From: Apteryx mantelli
Taxonomy: Eukaryota > Chordata > Aves > Apterygiformes > Apterygidae
Direction: 5' to 3'
Length of the DNA stretch: 64,000 nt
NCBI RefSeq assembly: GCF_036417845.1
Contig: NC_089979.1
Location: 121,801,415 to 121,865,414, forward strand
Position numbers and translations under genes: made by a program. Numbering within the stretch: position 1 is the first letter of the stretch; every line of letters begins with the position of its first letter. Of the stretch, positions 40,410-51,745 are shown piece after piece. The notes beneath the pieces are model-generated. The model made no database searches. It was not told where the DNA came from and saw only the letters and a program-made list of their open reading frames with translations.

Positions 40410-40457
40410 CTTTCCCTTAGGGTAAGAACAGCAAGATATACCCAGGATTTCCAGTTT
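40410..40457 (-). pseudogene. COL6A6: COL6A6 helix exon remnant, frameshifted
   Basis: Minus strand: GGAAATCCTGGGTATATC gives GNPGYI in one frame, while CCTAAGGGAAAG before a GTGAGA donor gives PKGK in another. A small indel between them would explain both. An AG acceptor lies at 40458. Only a remnant reading is offered. Confidence 0.35.
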
Positions 40458-41230
40458 CTAAAGCTAGGTTTTGTTATACTTAATTGGAGCAAAAGAACTC
40501 TTTAAACAGAAAATTCAGACGAGCAGGGCAGGACAGACTAAATTAAGAGGCTTGAAATCAAATCTCCATCCTGGCTGCTGTGTTCTTGAAGTGTTTATCA
40601 TTCCTCCTGTTTTGCCTCCTGAGATGGCAGCTCTCAGGGGCTCCCCGGGTGATGCCAGCCAGCACATGAACCTGTCTAAATCCTTTCCTCTGTTACCAAC
40701 AGCCTCAGCCAAGGCTCTGCTCCCTGATCTTCTCAGGAGTCTCCTTCACATTTCCTTCTTCCTACCTGCCTCACTCTCCCCAGGAACTGCAACAGCTTCT
40801 TCCAGGTGAAGCAAACACCCCTTCCTGATACAGGCTGATCTGGCCAGCAGGCAGGACTACATGCAGAGGTACGCTGCTGCCCGGCCACACACCACATGGT
40901 ACTCGCGTTGTAAATCACAGGCAGACAAGTTAAACCTCTCCTAGCTTTGCTCCCACATGCCTTTGTATTCTTTTGTTGGAGCCTAACTCGCATCATAGTC
41001 AGCTGTAGCCATGCAGTGAAAGATGACAATAAAAACAGAAGTATTTATAGAAGATGGTAAAAGAAGAATAATGAAGCAATTGCTCTGTATGTCAAGTGCT
41101 TCTCTCTCTCTTTGCCCCCTCTCCTCCCAGCTCCTTCCCACCAGGATTTAGATTGATGTAAGCAATTGTAAAATGGTGTTAAAATATAAGCCAAGAGTTT
41201 TCATGTAGAGTTCTTTTTTTGTGTGTTTAC

Positions 41231-41281
41231 CTTGTTTCCTTGCTTTCCCTGGTGACTAGTGCCAGGAATACCATTTGCTCC
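41231..41281 (-). CDS. COL6A6: COL6A6 helix exon (51 nt)
   Basis: Acceptor CTCTCCTAG, donor GTAAAC. Reads GANGIPGTSHQGKQGNK. One Gly is missing between GTS and HQ, consistent with a 3-nt loss from a 54-nt exon or a natural helix interruption. Frame kept. Confidence 0.75.
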
Positions 41282-41449
41282 CTAGGAGAGAGAGTCATAG
41301 TTAAATACTTGTCCTTCCTGATCAGGCTCCAATGACCTTTATATAGATGTGGTGTGCAGACTGACTGCACAGAGTGACAAAAGTATGAGGAAGAGAGAAA
41401 GCATGTGTTTACTTATACAGGAAAGTTTCACAAAAAACAAAATACAGAC

Positions 41450-41485
41450 CATGATTCCTGGCTGACCGGGAGGCCCCCTCTGTCC
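41450..41485 (-). pseudogene. COL6A6: COL6A6 helix exon whose acceptor is displaced by a CR1
   Basis: 36 nt read GQRGPPGQPGIM with weak donor GTCTGT. Upstream, only three bases (AAA on the minus strand) separate the first Gly codon from the CR1 3' tail (CTGTGATTCTGTG). No AG acceptor or pyrimidine tract remains. Confidence 0.7.
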
Positions 41486-41488
41486 TTT

Positions 41489-42040
41489 CACAGAATCACA
41501 GAATCACAGAAGGGTTGAGGTTGGAAGGGACCTCTGGAGATCATCTAGTCCAACCCCCCTGCTCAAGCAGCATCACCTAGAGCACATCGTACAGGATTGC
41601 ATCCAGGCAGGTTTTGAATATCTCCAGAGAAGGAGACTTCACAACCTCTTTGGAAAACCTGTTCCAGTGCTCTGTCACCCTCACAGTGAAGAAGTTTTTC
41701 CTCATATTCAGATGGAACTGTCTGTGTTTCAGTTTGTGCCCGTTGCCTCACGTCCTATCACTGGGCACCACTGAAAAGAGTCTGGTCCCATCCTCTCGAC
41801 ACCCTCCCTTCAGATACTTGTACACGTTGATAAGATCCCCTCTCAGCCTTCTCTTCTCCAAGCTAAACAGGCCAAGCTCTCTCAGCCTTTCCTCATAAGA
41901 GAGATGCTCCAGTCCCCTAATCATCTTTGCAGCCCTTCGCTGGACTTGCTCCAGTAGTGCCATGTTTCTGTTGTGCTGGGGAGCCCAGAACTGACACAGT
42001 ACTCCAGATGTGGCCTCACCAGGACTGAGCAGAGGGGAAG
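41489..42040 (-). mobile_element. CR1 LINE fragment, 3' end, 5'-truncated
   Basis: About 550 bp, minus strand. It has the CR1 3' tail (three octamer copies at 41489-41510), the 3' UTR and the end of ORF2. Clear residues are [20 protein letters not shown] and [20 protein letters not shown]. More diverged than the 52-56 kb copies. Its 5' end at about 42040 is approximate. Its insertion removed the 5' border of the collagen exon at 41450-41485. Confidence 0.9.
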
Positions 42041-44152
42041 GAGTAGCTTGACACCTTAATTGCCAGCTGTGAGAACAGCAGCCTTCCTGCATAGAGTCTG
42101 CCAGAAGTTACTTTGCTGTGCTGCCTCATTCTCAGGGAACATAGGCTGAGTGGGCAGCACTCCTCCACCTGGTCCCATTGCTCTGCATCTTGGTGTCCAT
42201 CCCTGTTCCGCATTCCCCTCCAGTGTTCTCAGTTGTTCTCCCAGAGATTGCTGTGTTTATTGCTTATTAATTAAGGAGATTTTAATACATCTTGTGATGG
42301 ATTTGTAATGGCTCTTATCTGCATTTACAGGGAGTTGCAGGATACATTGCAGAGTTTTGATATTCTCTTAATTAGCACCCAAGCAAATAGAGTGCACTAG
42401 ACCTGGAGATCATAAAGGCCTCACGCTCCCCTTTTCAGAACCACTGGAGATGTGAGTGTAATTTCAAACAGTTAAGGTTTCTTGGAAGGGCACTTCCAAG
42501 ATATTTGTCATCACTTTCAAAGCTGTTATTTACTCTCTGCTGTTTCCAAAAACCCCTCTGGGAGCTGGGAAATGAATCTATTTTCCTATTGAAACCCATC
42601 ACATGGACATCCTGTCTTGCTATTTTTAGGGAGGCTCATGAAAGCAGGCTGCACTCTGCTCTGTTATTTCAGGGTCTCGCTAGTCCAGGCTGTCCAATCT
42701 GGCTGTTATTGGAGGGTCCTGGAGAGGACCCCAGCTGCACACCTTGGCTTGCTCTTTGAGGGTTCCTGCGCTGCTGACCCTGAAGCATTTGCCCTAAACA
42801 AAGACAAATCTGTACTGCGAACTGTAATAGCTCTGCAAAAAGCTGCAGGTGACACTCTGAACCAGTGCCACACAACCAGATCTATTCACAGTGCTCTTCA
42901 AGGGTGTTCTGCTTCCCCAAAGACACACTTGAAAGCTGTTGAGCTCTGTAGCTGACACAGCTCACACAGCTACAGTGGGAACACTACAGACATAGGTATA
43001 TCTGTATTGGCAGGAGCATGCAACACTAAGAGATCTGATATGGCAGAAGAGGCTTCAACATGGATGGCGCAGCAGCTAGAGCTGAGCCCTCCAGGGATAT
43101 TGGCATGGTTTTTGATAACTCACCCATGCTGAAATCCATCTTCTCTGCACAATCACGCCTGCCTGCACTATAATCACACCTTCATTTTGCTTGATAGACA
43201 CCTCCCAGGAGCAGCCTGTAAACTCAACCCTTTATCTTAACCTTTGGCCTGACTTAGGACAGTCCTATCAGTCACCGCTAGCTTTGACACCTGGAATTCC
43301 CTTCAACTCTTCATCCGCTGCACAGGAAGTATCCTCCTGCTGTGCCAGCATGGTCTGGATCAGACCCTGAAAGGACTCCACTCCTTTGAACTGAAGGAGC
43401 CATCCTGCATTCACGCTGACTCTAGCAAGCAGCTCTCACTGTTGTGAGATGTGTCAGTGCTGACAGCTTCCCCGCCCAACACCAAACAATGGGGAAAAAA
43501 ATCCTCCTTACCTCACTCAAGAGCTAGCTCAAGTCACAGAAACATGTTCCATCCATCACAAAACATTGGTTCAGTGTGGCTTCTGCTGACAGCAAGGCAG
43601 AGCATGTGGGCTTTCAACCCCTCCAGAGCATGGGAGAACCTGCTTGCAGGGAGCATCCAAAGACTCTCTGGAAGACTCAGCTCCTCAGGCTGCAGGCTGG
43701 ATGGATGCATCCCCAGAGACAGAGCATATGCCACTGATGCCCACTCCTCTCCTGAGACCAGGCAATCCCAGCTTGATGCCCTGAGTGACATTTCCCAGGA
43801 AAAAAACAGCACAGTAAATTTAAAGGTTAAATTTGCATATTTCCTGGTGCTTCTCTGAAGAGTCACAGTTGTTTGAGATAAGCTACTACCAACCTTCTGC
43901 ACAAGAAACACAGGCAAATGCAAAAATACCCTGTGCCCATCAGGGCTCAGGGACCCTTTTGATTGACTCTGTGAAACTTCTCCCAAGTGACCTCTAGTTC
44001 TGAGAGGGGACAAATGAAGCAAAGGACAACAAGAGCTACACAGGATGAAGCTTTGGCCGTGCATCTGCAGAGCATCTTAGCCCACTGAGGGGGAAGACAG
44101 CATTATCTCCATTATCCCATCCCAGCAACAGCCAAGACTTGGATGTGTCCAA
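42041..44152. other. COL6A6 intron
   Basis: No convincing exon. A minus-strand GIPGVK-like word near 43290 has no good splice context. No named repeat. Confidence 0.4.
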
Positions 44153-44179
44153 GGACACTCCAGGATCTCCAGCTTCTCC
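44153..44179 (-). pseudogene. COL6A6: COL6A6 helix exon (27 nt) with apparently lost donor
   Basis: After TTCCTTGACAG the minus strand reads GEAGDPGVS (27 nt, a common collagen exon size). It is followed by TTGGAC rather than GT. Gly-X-Y stops beyond this point. Confidence 0.5.
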
Positions 44180-44544
44180 CTGTCAAGGAAAGTTTGTCTA
44201 AATGCAAGAAAGAGCATTGTCATTTGTTAAACTCAAACAGCCCAATTACTTTCTCTAACCAACCGAGTTTAAGAAAAACAGGATTTACGTGTAAAGGAGA
44301 GTGCAGAGTTAAAGGCCTAAGAGAACCTAGCAGTTAGTCTTCCTCCAGGCACCATGGCCTTCATCTGTGACTGCCTCTGAGATCAAAATTCTGGTCCTGT
44401 AGCACTTGTTCAATAAAATTTTGGTCAATTTTTGCTTAACTGTTATTTCAGGACCAGGATCTCAGGAAAGTTTTCAGGCAGGAGCAAAATGAAGTAACTT
44501 TCACAAACACTAGGAAAAAAAAACAGTTTAAGAAATAAATTTAC

Positions 44545-44607
44545 CTTAACACCTACTGCTCCATAACACCCACGATTTCCCCTAGAACCAGGTGGTCCCT
44601 TGATACC
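44545..44607 (-). CDS. COL6A6: COL6A6 helix exon (63 nt)
   Basis: Acceptor TATTTATTTCAG, donor GTAAAT. Seven intact triplets: GIKGPPGSRGNRGCYGAVGV plus K. The CYG triplet resembles the cysteine-bearing part of alpha-6 helices. Confidence 0.88.
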
Positions 44608-46028
44608 CTGAAATAAATATTGCAATGTGTGGATCTAAGAGGAAAGTAACATTTTTTTTTTGTTAACATACAACTGTATAATGACCAATGCTTCAACTTC
44701 AACAAATAACAAAACATTAGCATTTCTTGTAGAATGATAACAAACGTCTCTCCAGGACACAAGGAATTTTCTCCTGCACACATGTGTCAGTAGGGAGAGG
44801 CAGCCACCATAAAATAACCCAGAATTCTTTGCTTACAGTCTGTACCAGGCATCCAGCTCAGCACAGTTGTAACATTGTGCAAACCGAATGAAAACTACCT
44901 AATATAGTACAATTGTCTCCAGTCCACTGAGTCTTCAGATGTTGATTTCTTAATCCTTAGCAAATTGAGACATTTATTGAGAATGGCCATCTAATGGTTT
45001 TTCATTTATGAAAAGCATGGTTATAAAAAATGCTTATCAGTTTTTCATTCATTTAATTTGTCTATGTTAGTCACATAGAAATCAGAAGGACCTATGTTTC
45101 CCTTTCTTACACAAACTTACATTGGTCTTAGAACGGATTTCAGGTATTTCAGTCTTGTTCTTTGGGTAAATAAAAGCAGAATCTGGCCCCAATTTTTTGG
45201 CGCACAGTGAACTCAAGCAATCTAAATATCCTTAAGGGACTGTAAAAAAGTGAGATAGAAAAAGCTCCAGCATTATCAAAGAAATCTCCAGGGCAGTGTC
45301 CTCAGAGACAGAAAGCTGGTATCACTAGCACTTTTTGAATCAGCTTATTCTAAAAACCTTCATAGATATGAAGGAAGTTCTGAAAGAAGTCTAACTTCCA
45401 GTTTCCTTTTGGTGTAAATTTGATTTAAATAACTTATGAAACATGTAGATTATTAAATAAAATGCAAGATACCATGCATAAACGAGTGAAAAGGAATCAA
45501 AAATTGCCAGATCTTTCTTTTAGATGGAATAACACAGTAGGAAGTATGTGTTTTTTAGATAAGAAGAGCTTCATTTTGGATAAGACTGATTGTTGGATAG
45601 GAGATTTTCAAAAACAGTTCTTATTGGCCAAAGTATTTACACAGAGGTTGAATGCAACTTTTTCTAGCTTTTGGGTGAAAAAAAAATCTGAAAAGCCAAA
45701 CCGAAGACTGATCTTCACGCCAAATGGAGATGACAATAATCTGGGTACATTTTTCCATAAATTGTCTAACAGATAGATTATTCTTTGGATGATAAAAAGA
45801 TCACTTTGTGGATCAGCTGGAATAGTTTAGTATTGTCCTGCATGTCAAAATTTCTTCTCTCCTTAGGAGTTCATTTTTGCTTTCCTAGTATAATATACCA
45901 TATAGCAACACATAAAAAAATTTTTTTTCAGTGCAATTAGCATTGAAAATGGTACTTTTTCACTGGTTTATATGCCATTAACAGAGCATTAGTGAATGGG
46001 AATACAGTCAACAATTTTGCCTGATCAC
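44608..46028. other. COL6A6 intron
   Basis: No exon recognised. AT-rich DNA with T-runs. Confidence 0.4.
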
Positions 46029-46081
46029 CTTTATTTCCTGGACTTGGTCTCTCCTTTCACATCTGGAGGTCCCACTGAACC
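46029..46081 (-). pseudogene. COL6A6: COL6A6 helix exon, 53 nt, frameshifted with TAA
   Basis: Between TTTTAG and GTGATC lie 53 nt. They read GSVGPPDVKGETKSRK then TAA. Collagen helix exons are multiples of 9, so 54 nt is expected: one base has been lost. Loss within CCAGATG would explain why GPP is not followed by Gly. Confidence 0.72.
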
Positions 46082-47483
46082 CTAAAATGTGTGTTAAAAA
46101 AAAATAATCAACACACACAGACGCCCATGCACATACATTCCAAACGGAAATAAGTATGATCTTCCCTTAAGAAATGCCACTACTTATTTTTTCAGCAGCA
46201 CCTTACATCTTGAAAGTGTTCTTTCCACCGGGTGATTGATTCCACAGGAATTAATAACTAGTAATTCTGTCTGGTCTAGCTTCAAGATATCCTAGATTTA
46301 CAAATGGAAAACCAGAGAGATTGAGAGGCATATCCACTCCTCATCATGGCTGAAAACTGGTGAGAAAGCCAGGAGGAGCCTTCCCAGTACAGCAGCTCTA
46401 GGGAGCTGGATAGAGATCTCTATCTAGAGTACTTTATCCCATCCTACAGTCCTTTCTTCTGTACAAAGCAGTTGATATATATGCACAGCACATTGCAATA
46501 AATCATTTGTTCACAAGCCCATTCCCTTCAGCCTGTCCCTCCACCACAGCAATTTCTGTGCAACCTTCAAGTTACATCAGTACTGCACAATGACTTGTTC
46601 TTTCCAAACCCACTGCTGCCAAGAAGCTCTCCCAGTGGTAGCAAGATGGCATATAAAGAAAAGTTGATCAGCAGGCTCCAACATCCCTGTAGGGGCTAAG
46701 CCTACGCTCCCTGCATAACCAGAACTCACAAGACTGGGGCTTCCATGATTTTATAACTGCCCTTTGGCATTCCATGCTAATGGAATGAAAACAAACCAGT
46801 GTTCACAAGAAGAAAATCTGCTAATAAGGGGGAAAGGTCACCACCATTGCCCTTTTGCAGATATGGACCTCAGTTAACCTTTGAAACTCCAAAGTAAACA
46901 GGAAATTAAGGAAAATAATGGGACAGATTCACTGATGAGTATGTAGTTTCAAGCTAGGACCTGAAAGAAACCTTTGCAGAGACAGGACAGAATGGAAATC
47001 TGTGTTTGTATGGAATATCCTTGGGCTAGTCCTGTGTTGCAGCTGCTTTCATAGGTACAGTTAGCAACCCCATGACCAGCAAGAAGGAATTTTTGCCTTT
47101 ACTTGCAATACATGGGTCTAAACCACTGATCATATAGGGCCAGACTGAGTAACACCTTTCTTTACATCATTACAAGTCAACAAGCAGTGGAAGTTTCCAA
47201 GCTTGGTAACAGGTGTAAAGCAGAGTTACATATTTGTCTAAGTGTAACTGCCTGAGGAATACCAGGAACACTGCAAAAGAAGACTTTCATTGACATAGTG
47301 GTGTGGGAAAGTGCCATGCTTATCTCAAACAAAACAGACAAACCCCACAGCCAAAAATTAATATTTCCTCCCCAGATGATGGAATCTATGTAAGCTTTGT
47401 TCCTGCTCTTTGTTTTTACTAATCTTTGGGGCAGCAAATATTTCACCCACTCAGAAATATTCAGAGGCTGTTTTGGTGTTCAC
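46082..47483. other. COL6A6 intron
   Basis: No exon or named repeat recognised. Confidence 0.4.
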
Positions 47484-47546
47484 CTGAGGTCCTCTAGGTC
47501 CTTGTTGTCCTTTAGCACCGTTGGGACCAGGAGGTCCTGTACTACG
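47484..47546 (-). CDS. COL6A6: COL6A6 helix exon (63 nt), first Gly replaced
   Basis: Acceptor TCTTACTACAG, donor GTGAAC. Reads RSTGPPGPNGAKGQQGPRGP plus Q. The first codon is CGT (Arg) where Gly (GGT) is expected. The other six triplets are intact. Confidence 0.8.
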
Positions 47547-47834
47547 CTGTAGTAAGAGAGAATATTTGGCAAAAAAATTTGCTGAGACATCAGCATACTT
47601 CCTGCAAAAAACCTATTATATTTTACAGTTCTGACTATATTTGCATTCTTTCACCCCCCCCCCTTTTTTTAATCTGGAGTTTATTATCACAAGGAAAGGA
47701 CTCAAACACCTGATAACTAGAGACTCTCAAAGTAATTATGAGTTCAATAACTTAAAGATTAGCCTCCCTTTTACAGGGCTTTTTTACATTAGGATGAGCC
47801 TAGCTGTAAATGTGAGAAAAAGAGTAAAACTTAC

Positions 47835-47870
47835 CAGGACACCTGGTGGTCCTCTGAGACCAGGCGTTCC
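47835..47870 (-). CDS. COL6A6: COL6A6 helix exon (36 nt)
   Basis: Acceptor CTTTCCTCAG, donor GTAAGT. Reads GTPGLRGPPGVL, four triplets. Confidence 0.87.
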
Positions 47871-49147
47871 CTGAGGAAAGACATAAAAGGTATCAATTAC
47901 GTTTTGTATGGCGTCATTGCACAGTTCTCATTTAAATGATATTAATAGGGAATGACTTGCAGGAATTCTTTGGGGGTTTTCAGATAAATGGATCTTCACA
48001 TAATTCTTTAAAGTGTACTCCAACAGCAGCAAAGTAAAAGTGACTTTTATGGATGTGCACAAAGTCATAAATTTTATGGCTATTTATCATGATATCTGCT
48101 ATTTAGTGTTTGAAGAACAACATGGTGTAAGCCAATTTTATCTCAAAGGGATATTTTATTCCAATAGGAAGTGGAGGATTTAGCTCCAATACGTTAGTGC
48201 TATTGCTTTTTCGCTTTGCACTGTGAAATTCAATCTTCCAACAAACCAGCTTCCAAAACCCCAGATAAGCATTGAGCACTGGTGTTTTACATTGTTAATG
48301 CTTACCTGAATTCTACAGTATGTGTCTGAATGGAAACCTTATTCTCAGCTCCACAGTAAAATGTTAATTTAAGCAGTTTGAACTCAAGGCCATATTAGTT
48401 AAAAATGTATCACTGTGGTTCTGTTAGATACTGAGTGTATACCTGCTGGTTTAAGTGTAGCCCAGATTTGGAAGATACATCCTACTGTTGAATGATCAAT
48501 GAAGGTAAAACCACAAGATATGTTTTGAGGGTACCGCTTTGCTGTTGTTTATGCACGAGACACTATTCCCTTGTGCTAAAGGGGATGGCTTGAAACATTC
48601 AAGCCTTTGGCTACAGCAAAGAAACAGCTTTATTGATTGGAACTGGTTTATCATAAAGACTTTTCCCAGAAAGTGCCAGGAAAGGTTCCAGCCTCACTTT
48701 CTGTTCTTACTGATGACTGCTGCATCAGAGGACAGAGCATGTTATCATTGCTGTCTACATTTTTTAAATTCGGATGTGGAGAGAAAGAAAGAATCTTCAG
48801 GAAGACCCAGCTGATGGAAACAACGGAAAGTACATTTTATTTTCTTAAGAGGAAACTTTGTGTATTTCTGCATCTCTTCTTTCCATTTCTTCCAGTTATC
48901 AGGCAACTGTTTTGGACATTCATGTTGTTGAGGAATAGGCTGGCAAGAAATCGGATACGCTGTTATTGTTAATGTTTTAGGGCCTGCTAGTCTGTTTATC
49001 TTATTTTCCTGCAGTGAAGGGAGACTTATGCTAGAAGCAAACTCATCAGCTTCCTGCCATTCTACCTTGAATTTCTATGACACATTCCCTTTATGTGAAA
49101 AAGTTAATTTATAATTAACTTAATGCCTCATTTCTCCTACTTCTTAC
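47871..49147. other. COL6A6 intron
   Basis: No exon recognised. Plus-strand open frames at 48539-48972 show no family resemblance. Confidence 0.4.
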
Positions 49148-49201
49148 CACAGAATTCTTAGAGCTTGCTGGACCTGGTGGTCCTGGTATTCCTCTGTCCC
49201 C
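49148..49201 (-). CDS. COL6A6: COL6A6 helix exon (54 nt)
   Basis: Acceptor TTCCACAG, donor GTAAGA. Reads GDRGIPGPPGPASSKNSV. The non-Gly end (SSKNSV) corresponds in position to the natural helix interruption (SRRKTAAH) of alpha-6. Confidence 0.85.
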
Positions 49202-50007
49202 CTGTGGAAGGGGAAATACAATTTCCTGTTAGATCTCAAGAGTCATTGCAATTAAAAACTTAGATTTTTCAGTCAATCAAATCACAAAGAGTGAATTCGA
49301 AAGGCCAGAGAAAGTCACATGTCGCATGTTTTGTACATGTCTGTAAACTGCTTGCCAGAATGAAGGCCAGACCCATTCCCACTTCACTGGTGCTACCCGA
49401 TATTCCAAACATTTATTCCATGGTGTATTGTATCATGAAGTAATGACAAAATGATCAATTATGTCACCTATATGTTTCACTGTACAGGAATGTTCTGTAT
49501 GTATGTCAGCCATCACAGTTACTAACCTCTGTGCATTTAAGCATTATCTGTGTCCCCATCATGCAGGCCCTTTTGATCTCAATCTCCTGGACTGAAAACA
49601 CGCTAGCGACTGATATGCTATAATAGCTCCACAGCACAAAGTGTTCAGAAGCCTTCAGGAGATGAGTACACATAAAGCAGCCTTGTAACCATTTCTCAGT
49701 CACACTTTGGAAGCTTTTATGTAGAAGTCCACTGCTTTAATATGATCCAGTTTTAAAATTGTGGGCTTGTCAGATATGTGTACAAGCAATTATATTTCAT
49801 TTCTTAAAAAACTAAGGCAACTTACAAAACTGGATTCAAGTTCACAGAAACCACATTGCCAGTGGAGATATATTCCCAACATAAAAAGATGATATGCTAG
49901 TGCTTTTCCATATTATTTTCAATAATTTTGATTATTTTTCAGTGGTGCAGGGTTATAATACCAGCAAATGTATTTTGTGCCAGCAAAATGTATTTTAAGG
50001 TATTTAC
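49202..50007. other. COL6A6 intron
   Basis: No exon or named repeat seen. Confidence 0.4.
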
Positions 50008-50073
50008 CTGTTCCCTTTCTTCTCCCTTTGGACCTCTTTGTCCCTGTTGGGTATTGTTTAATCCAGGGTTACC
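50008..50073 (-). CDS. COL6A6: COL6A6 helix exon (66 nt) with a Gly-to-Arg change
   Basis: Acceptor CTTTTATTTAG, donor GTAAAT. Reads GNPGLNNTQQGQRGPKGEER plus EQ. The NNTQQ interruption matches the place of VDSSIE in alpha-6. In the last triplet, AGG (Arg) stands where GGG (Gly) is expected. Confidence 0.8.
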
Positions 50074-50485
50074 CTAAATAAAAGACAAAACTCATTGTTT
50101 TGGCAATATAGTATTTTTTTGCTTTTATGAAACTATTTCACAAAACATGGGGTAGGTAAAAACGGAAAGATGTAATCCTACTTTCAGTCTCTGTGCAGAA
50201 CTCCCATTAAGGAGTTACACAAGGTAACTCATACTGAATTGTGCTTTGATTACTTATGGAACAGATGAAAGCAATTACTGTAAGAGGCTACAGTCTGCTG
50301 ATCATTGATCTGTTCGCTGTGTCTTTGAAGACATAGCACAACAGACCTAATTTAGCAAAGCCTCTAATACATTGCCATAAGGTGTATGTTTGTTCAGTTT
50401 CCAGAGTGCTCTAAATCAGGTTCTCAGTTCAGAGCAGTGTCCTTAATGTTCACTGTGTGGTAGATGTGCCCAGAGAAAAACTTAC

Positions 50486-50548
50486 AGGATCTCCTCGAAA
50501 GCCCTTCACACCACGTTCACCGAGGTCTCCCCTTCTCCCTAGCCTGCC
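50486..50548 (-). CDS. COL6A6: COL6A6 helix exon (63 nt)
   Basis: Acceptor TGATTTCAG, donor GTAAGT. Seven intact triplets: GRLGRRGDLGERGVKGFRGD plus P, very like GKRGTPGDRGAKGLRGDP of alpha-6. Confidence 0.9.
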
Positions 50549-50627
50549 CTGAAATCAGACACTTGCATGAAAAGCTGAATGTGAACAGATGACAACAAAA
50601 CAATTCATGACATTGCTCTCTGAAATC

Positions 50628-50633
50628 TCTAAA
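50628..50633 (+). repeat. Target-site duplication, left copy (TCTAAA)
   Basis: Identical to 51085-51090 and directly abutting the LTR ends. Confidence 0.85.
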
Positions 50634-51084
50634 TGTGGAGGGTCATGACAGGGTTAAGTTGGAGGGAAGTTGCAAGTAGCAAGCCGTGGGAAAAGGGGAA
50701 TGGGGGAACTGTTACCAGCTCGGACAAGAAGGAGTCTCAACAGGAGCCTCAGATAAACATACCCAAGCACACCAGTGCAACTGGGAATGATACATCCTGA
50801 GAAAGTACAGATAAACCAGCAGAAGCCAGTGGGAACCAAGGTTAAGAACAAGACAGCTTTTCTCCACCTAGGAAGCAAACAGCAAAGTACAAGGCATGAT
50901 CGCTGCGTGTGTGATCAGTGTAATGACTGGCTACCTGTGACATAATCTGCATGATGATTGGCTTAGCAAAGTGTATCTGTAAAACCGCTGAAGCAGCTAA
51001 CTTTTTAGTATAAATATGCTCAGAAACAAACAATAAATGTCTCAAGATGCACCACTTCTTGAGTCCATGCCGTCATTCGCTACA
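50634..51084 (+). mobile_element. Solo LTR of an endogenous retrovirus (451 bp)
   Basis: Begins TGTGGAGG and ends GCTACA, so TG...CA termini. It is flanked by a perfect 6-bp duplication TCTAAA at 50628-50633 and 51085-51090. Inside are a TATAAATA box (51009-51016) and an AATAAA (51032-51037) in the order expected of U3-R-U5. No internal gag-pol sequence lies next to it, so it is the product of LTR-LTR recombination. A 6-bp duplication fits alpha/beta-like (class II) avian elements. It sits in a COL6A6 intron, antisense to that gene. Confidence 0.88.
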
Positions 51085-51090
51085 TCTAAA
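51085..51090 (+). repeat. Target-site duplication, right copy (TCTAAA)
   Basis: Identical to 50628-50633, directly after the CA terminus of the LTR. Confidence 0.85.
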
Positions 51091-51547
51091 GATCTGATAT
51101 GATCTCTAAAGGTTTGAGGTCTGTAAAGTTCAGTTTTGCCTGGGTCCAGAAATATGTTTCAAGCCATTAAAATGATACAGCTCCTTTACAGGCCCTAAAT
51201 CTGTATCTAGGACTGGATTCAGAATGCCTGCATATTTAAGGTATTCCCTGAGTTTTACTCTTGCTTCTGGTTATCTGAACATAGTTTAGATATGCCTGGG
51301 GAAGGGACTGCTGCCTGAGAGATTCTCTGCTTTTTCTGTCAAATAGAAGAAAATATTGATCTCCTTTCTCTGATCCCAGTTCTAAAGGTTACACTGCATT
51401 AGCGTATTTATGATAACTAGCCATCTTTATCTGTCAAGCTATTACATAAAAACTGCTCTCATTTGGATTTGAAACTGTGCTCACGGACAGCCTTCTGATT
51501 GCTTTCCAATTCAAACCTTGACCAAAGAAATTAATGTACAACTTTAC

Positions 51548-51601
51548 TGGGAGGCCGATGTCACCCTTTTCTCCTTTCAGTCCTGGAAGACCTGGTGATC
51601 C
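51548..51601 (-). CDS. COL6A6: COL6A6 helix exon (54 nt)
   Basis: Acceptor CCTTTTCAG, donor GTAAAG. Six intact triplets GSPGLPGLKGEKGDIGLP. Confidence 0.88.
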
Positions 51602-51700
51602 CTGAAAAGGATGGAAGAAGCAAAGAAGAAAAATATTTTTTTCCTCTTAATTAAAAACATTTACTGTTCCCAAGAGGATATGTGAACAAAAAGAATTTAC

Positions 51701-51745
51701 CTCCTCTCCATCAATTCCATCTATCCCTGCATCCCCTTCTTCTCC
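51701..51745 (-). pseudogene. COL6A6: COL6A6 helix exon (45 nt) with acceptor AG changed to GG
   Basis: Five intact triplets GEEGDAGIDGIDGEE with good donor GTAAAT, very like GEVGENGIDGLNGEQ of alpha-6. The bases before the first Gly codon are CTATTTTGG instead of CTATTTTAG. No nearby AG keeps phase 0. Confidence 0.78.

Noticed and set aside
43260..43300. Minus-strand GIPGVKASGD word as a possible helix exon
   Set aside because: Only two Gly-X-Y triplets, a poor acceptor (GTTGAAG) and no GT donor at a suitable place.
45462..45776. 104-codon plus-strand frame
   Set aside because: Lies in a COL6A6 intron and has no recognisable domain; likely chance.
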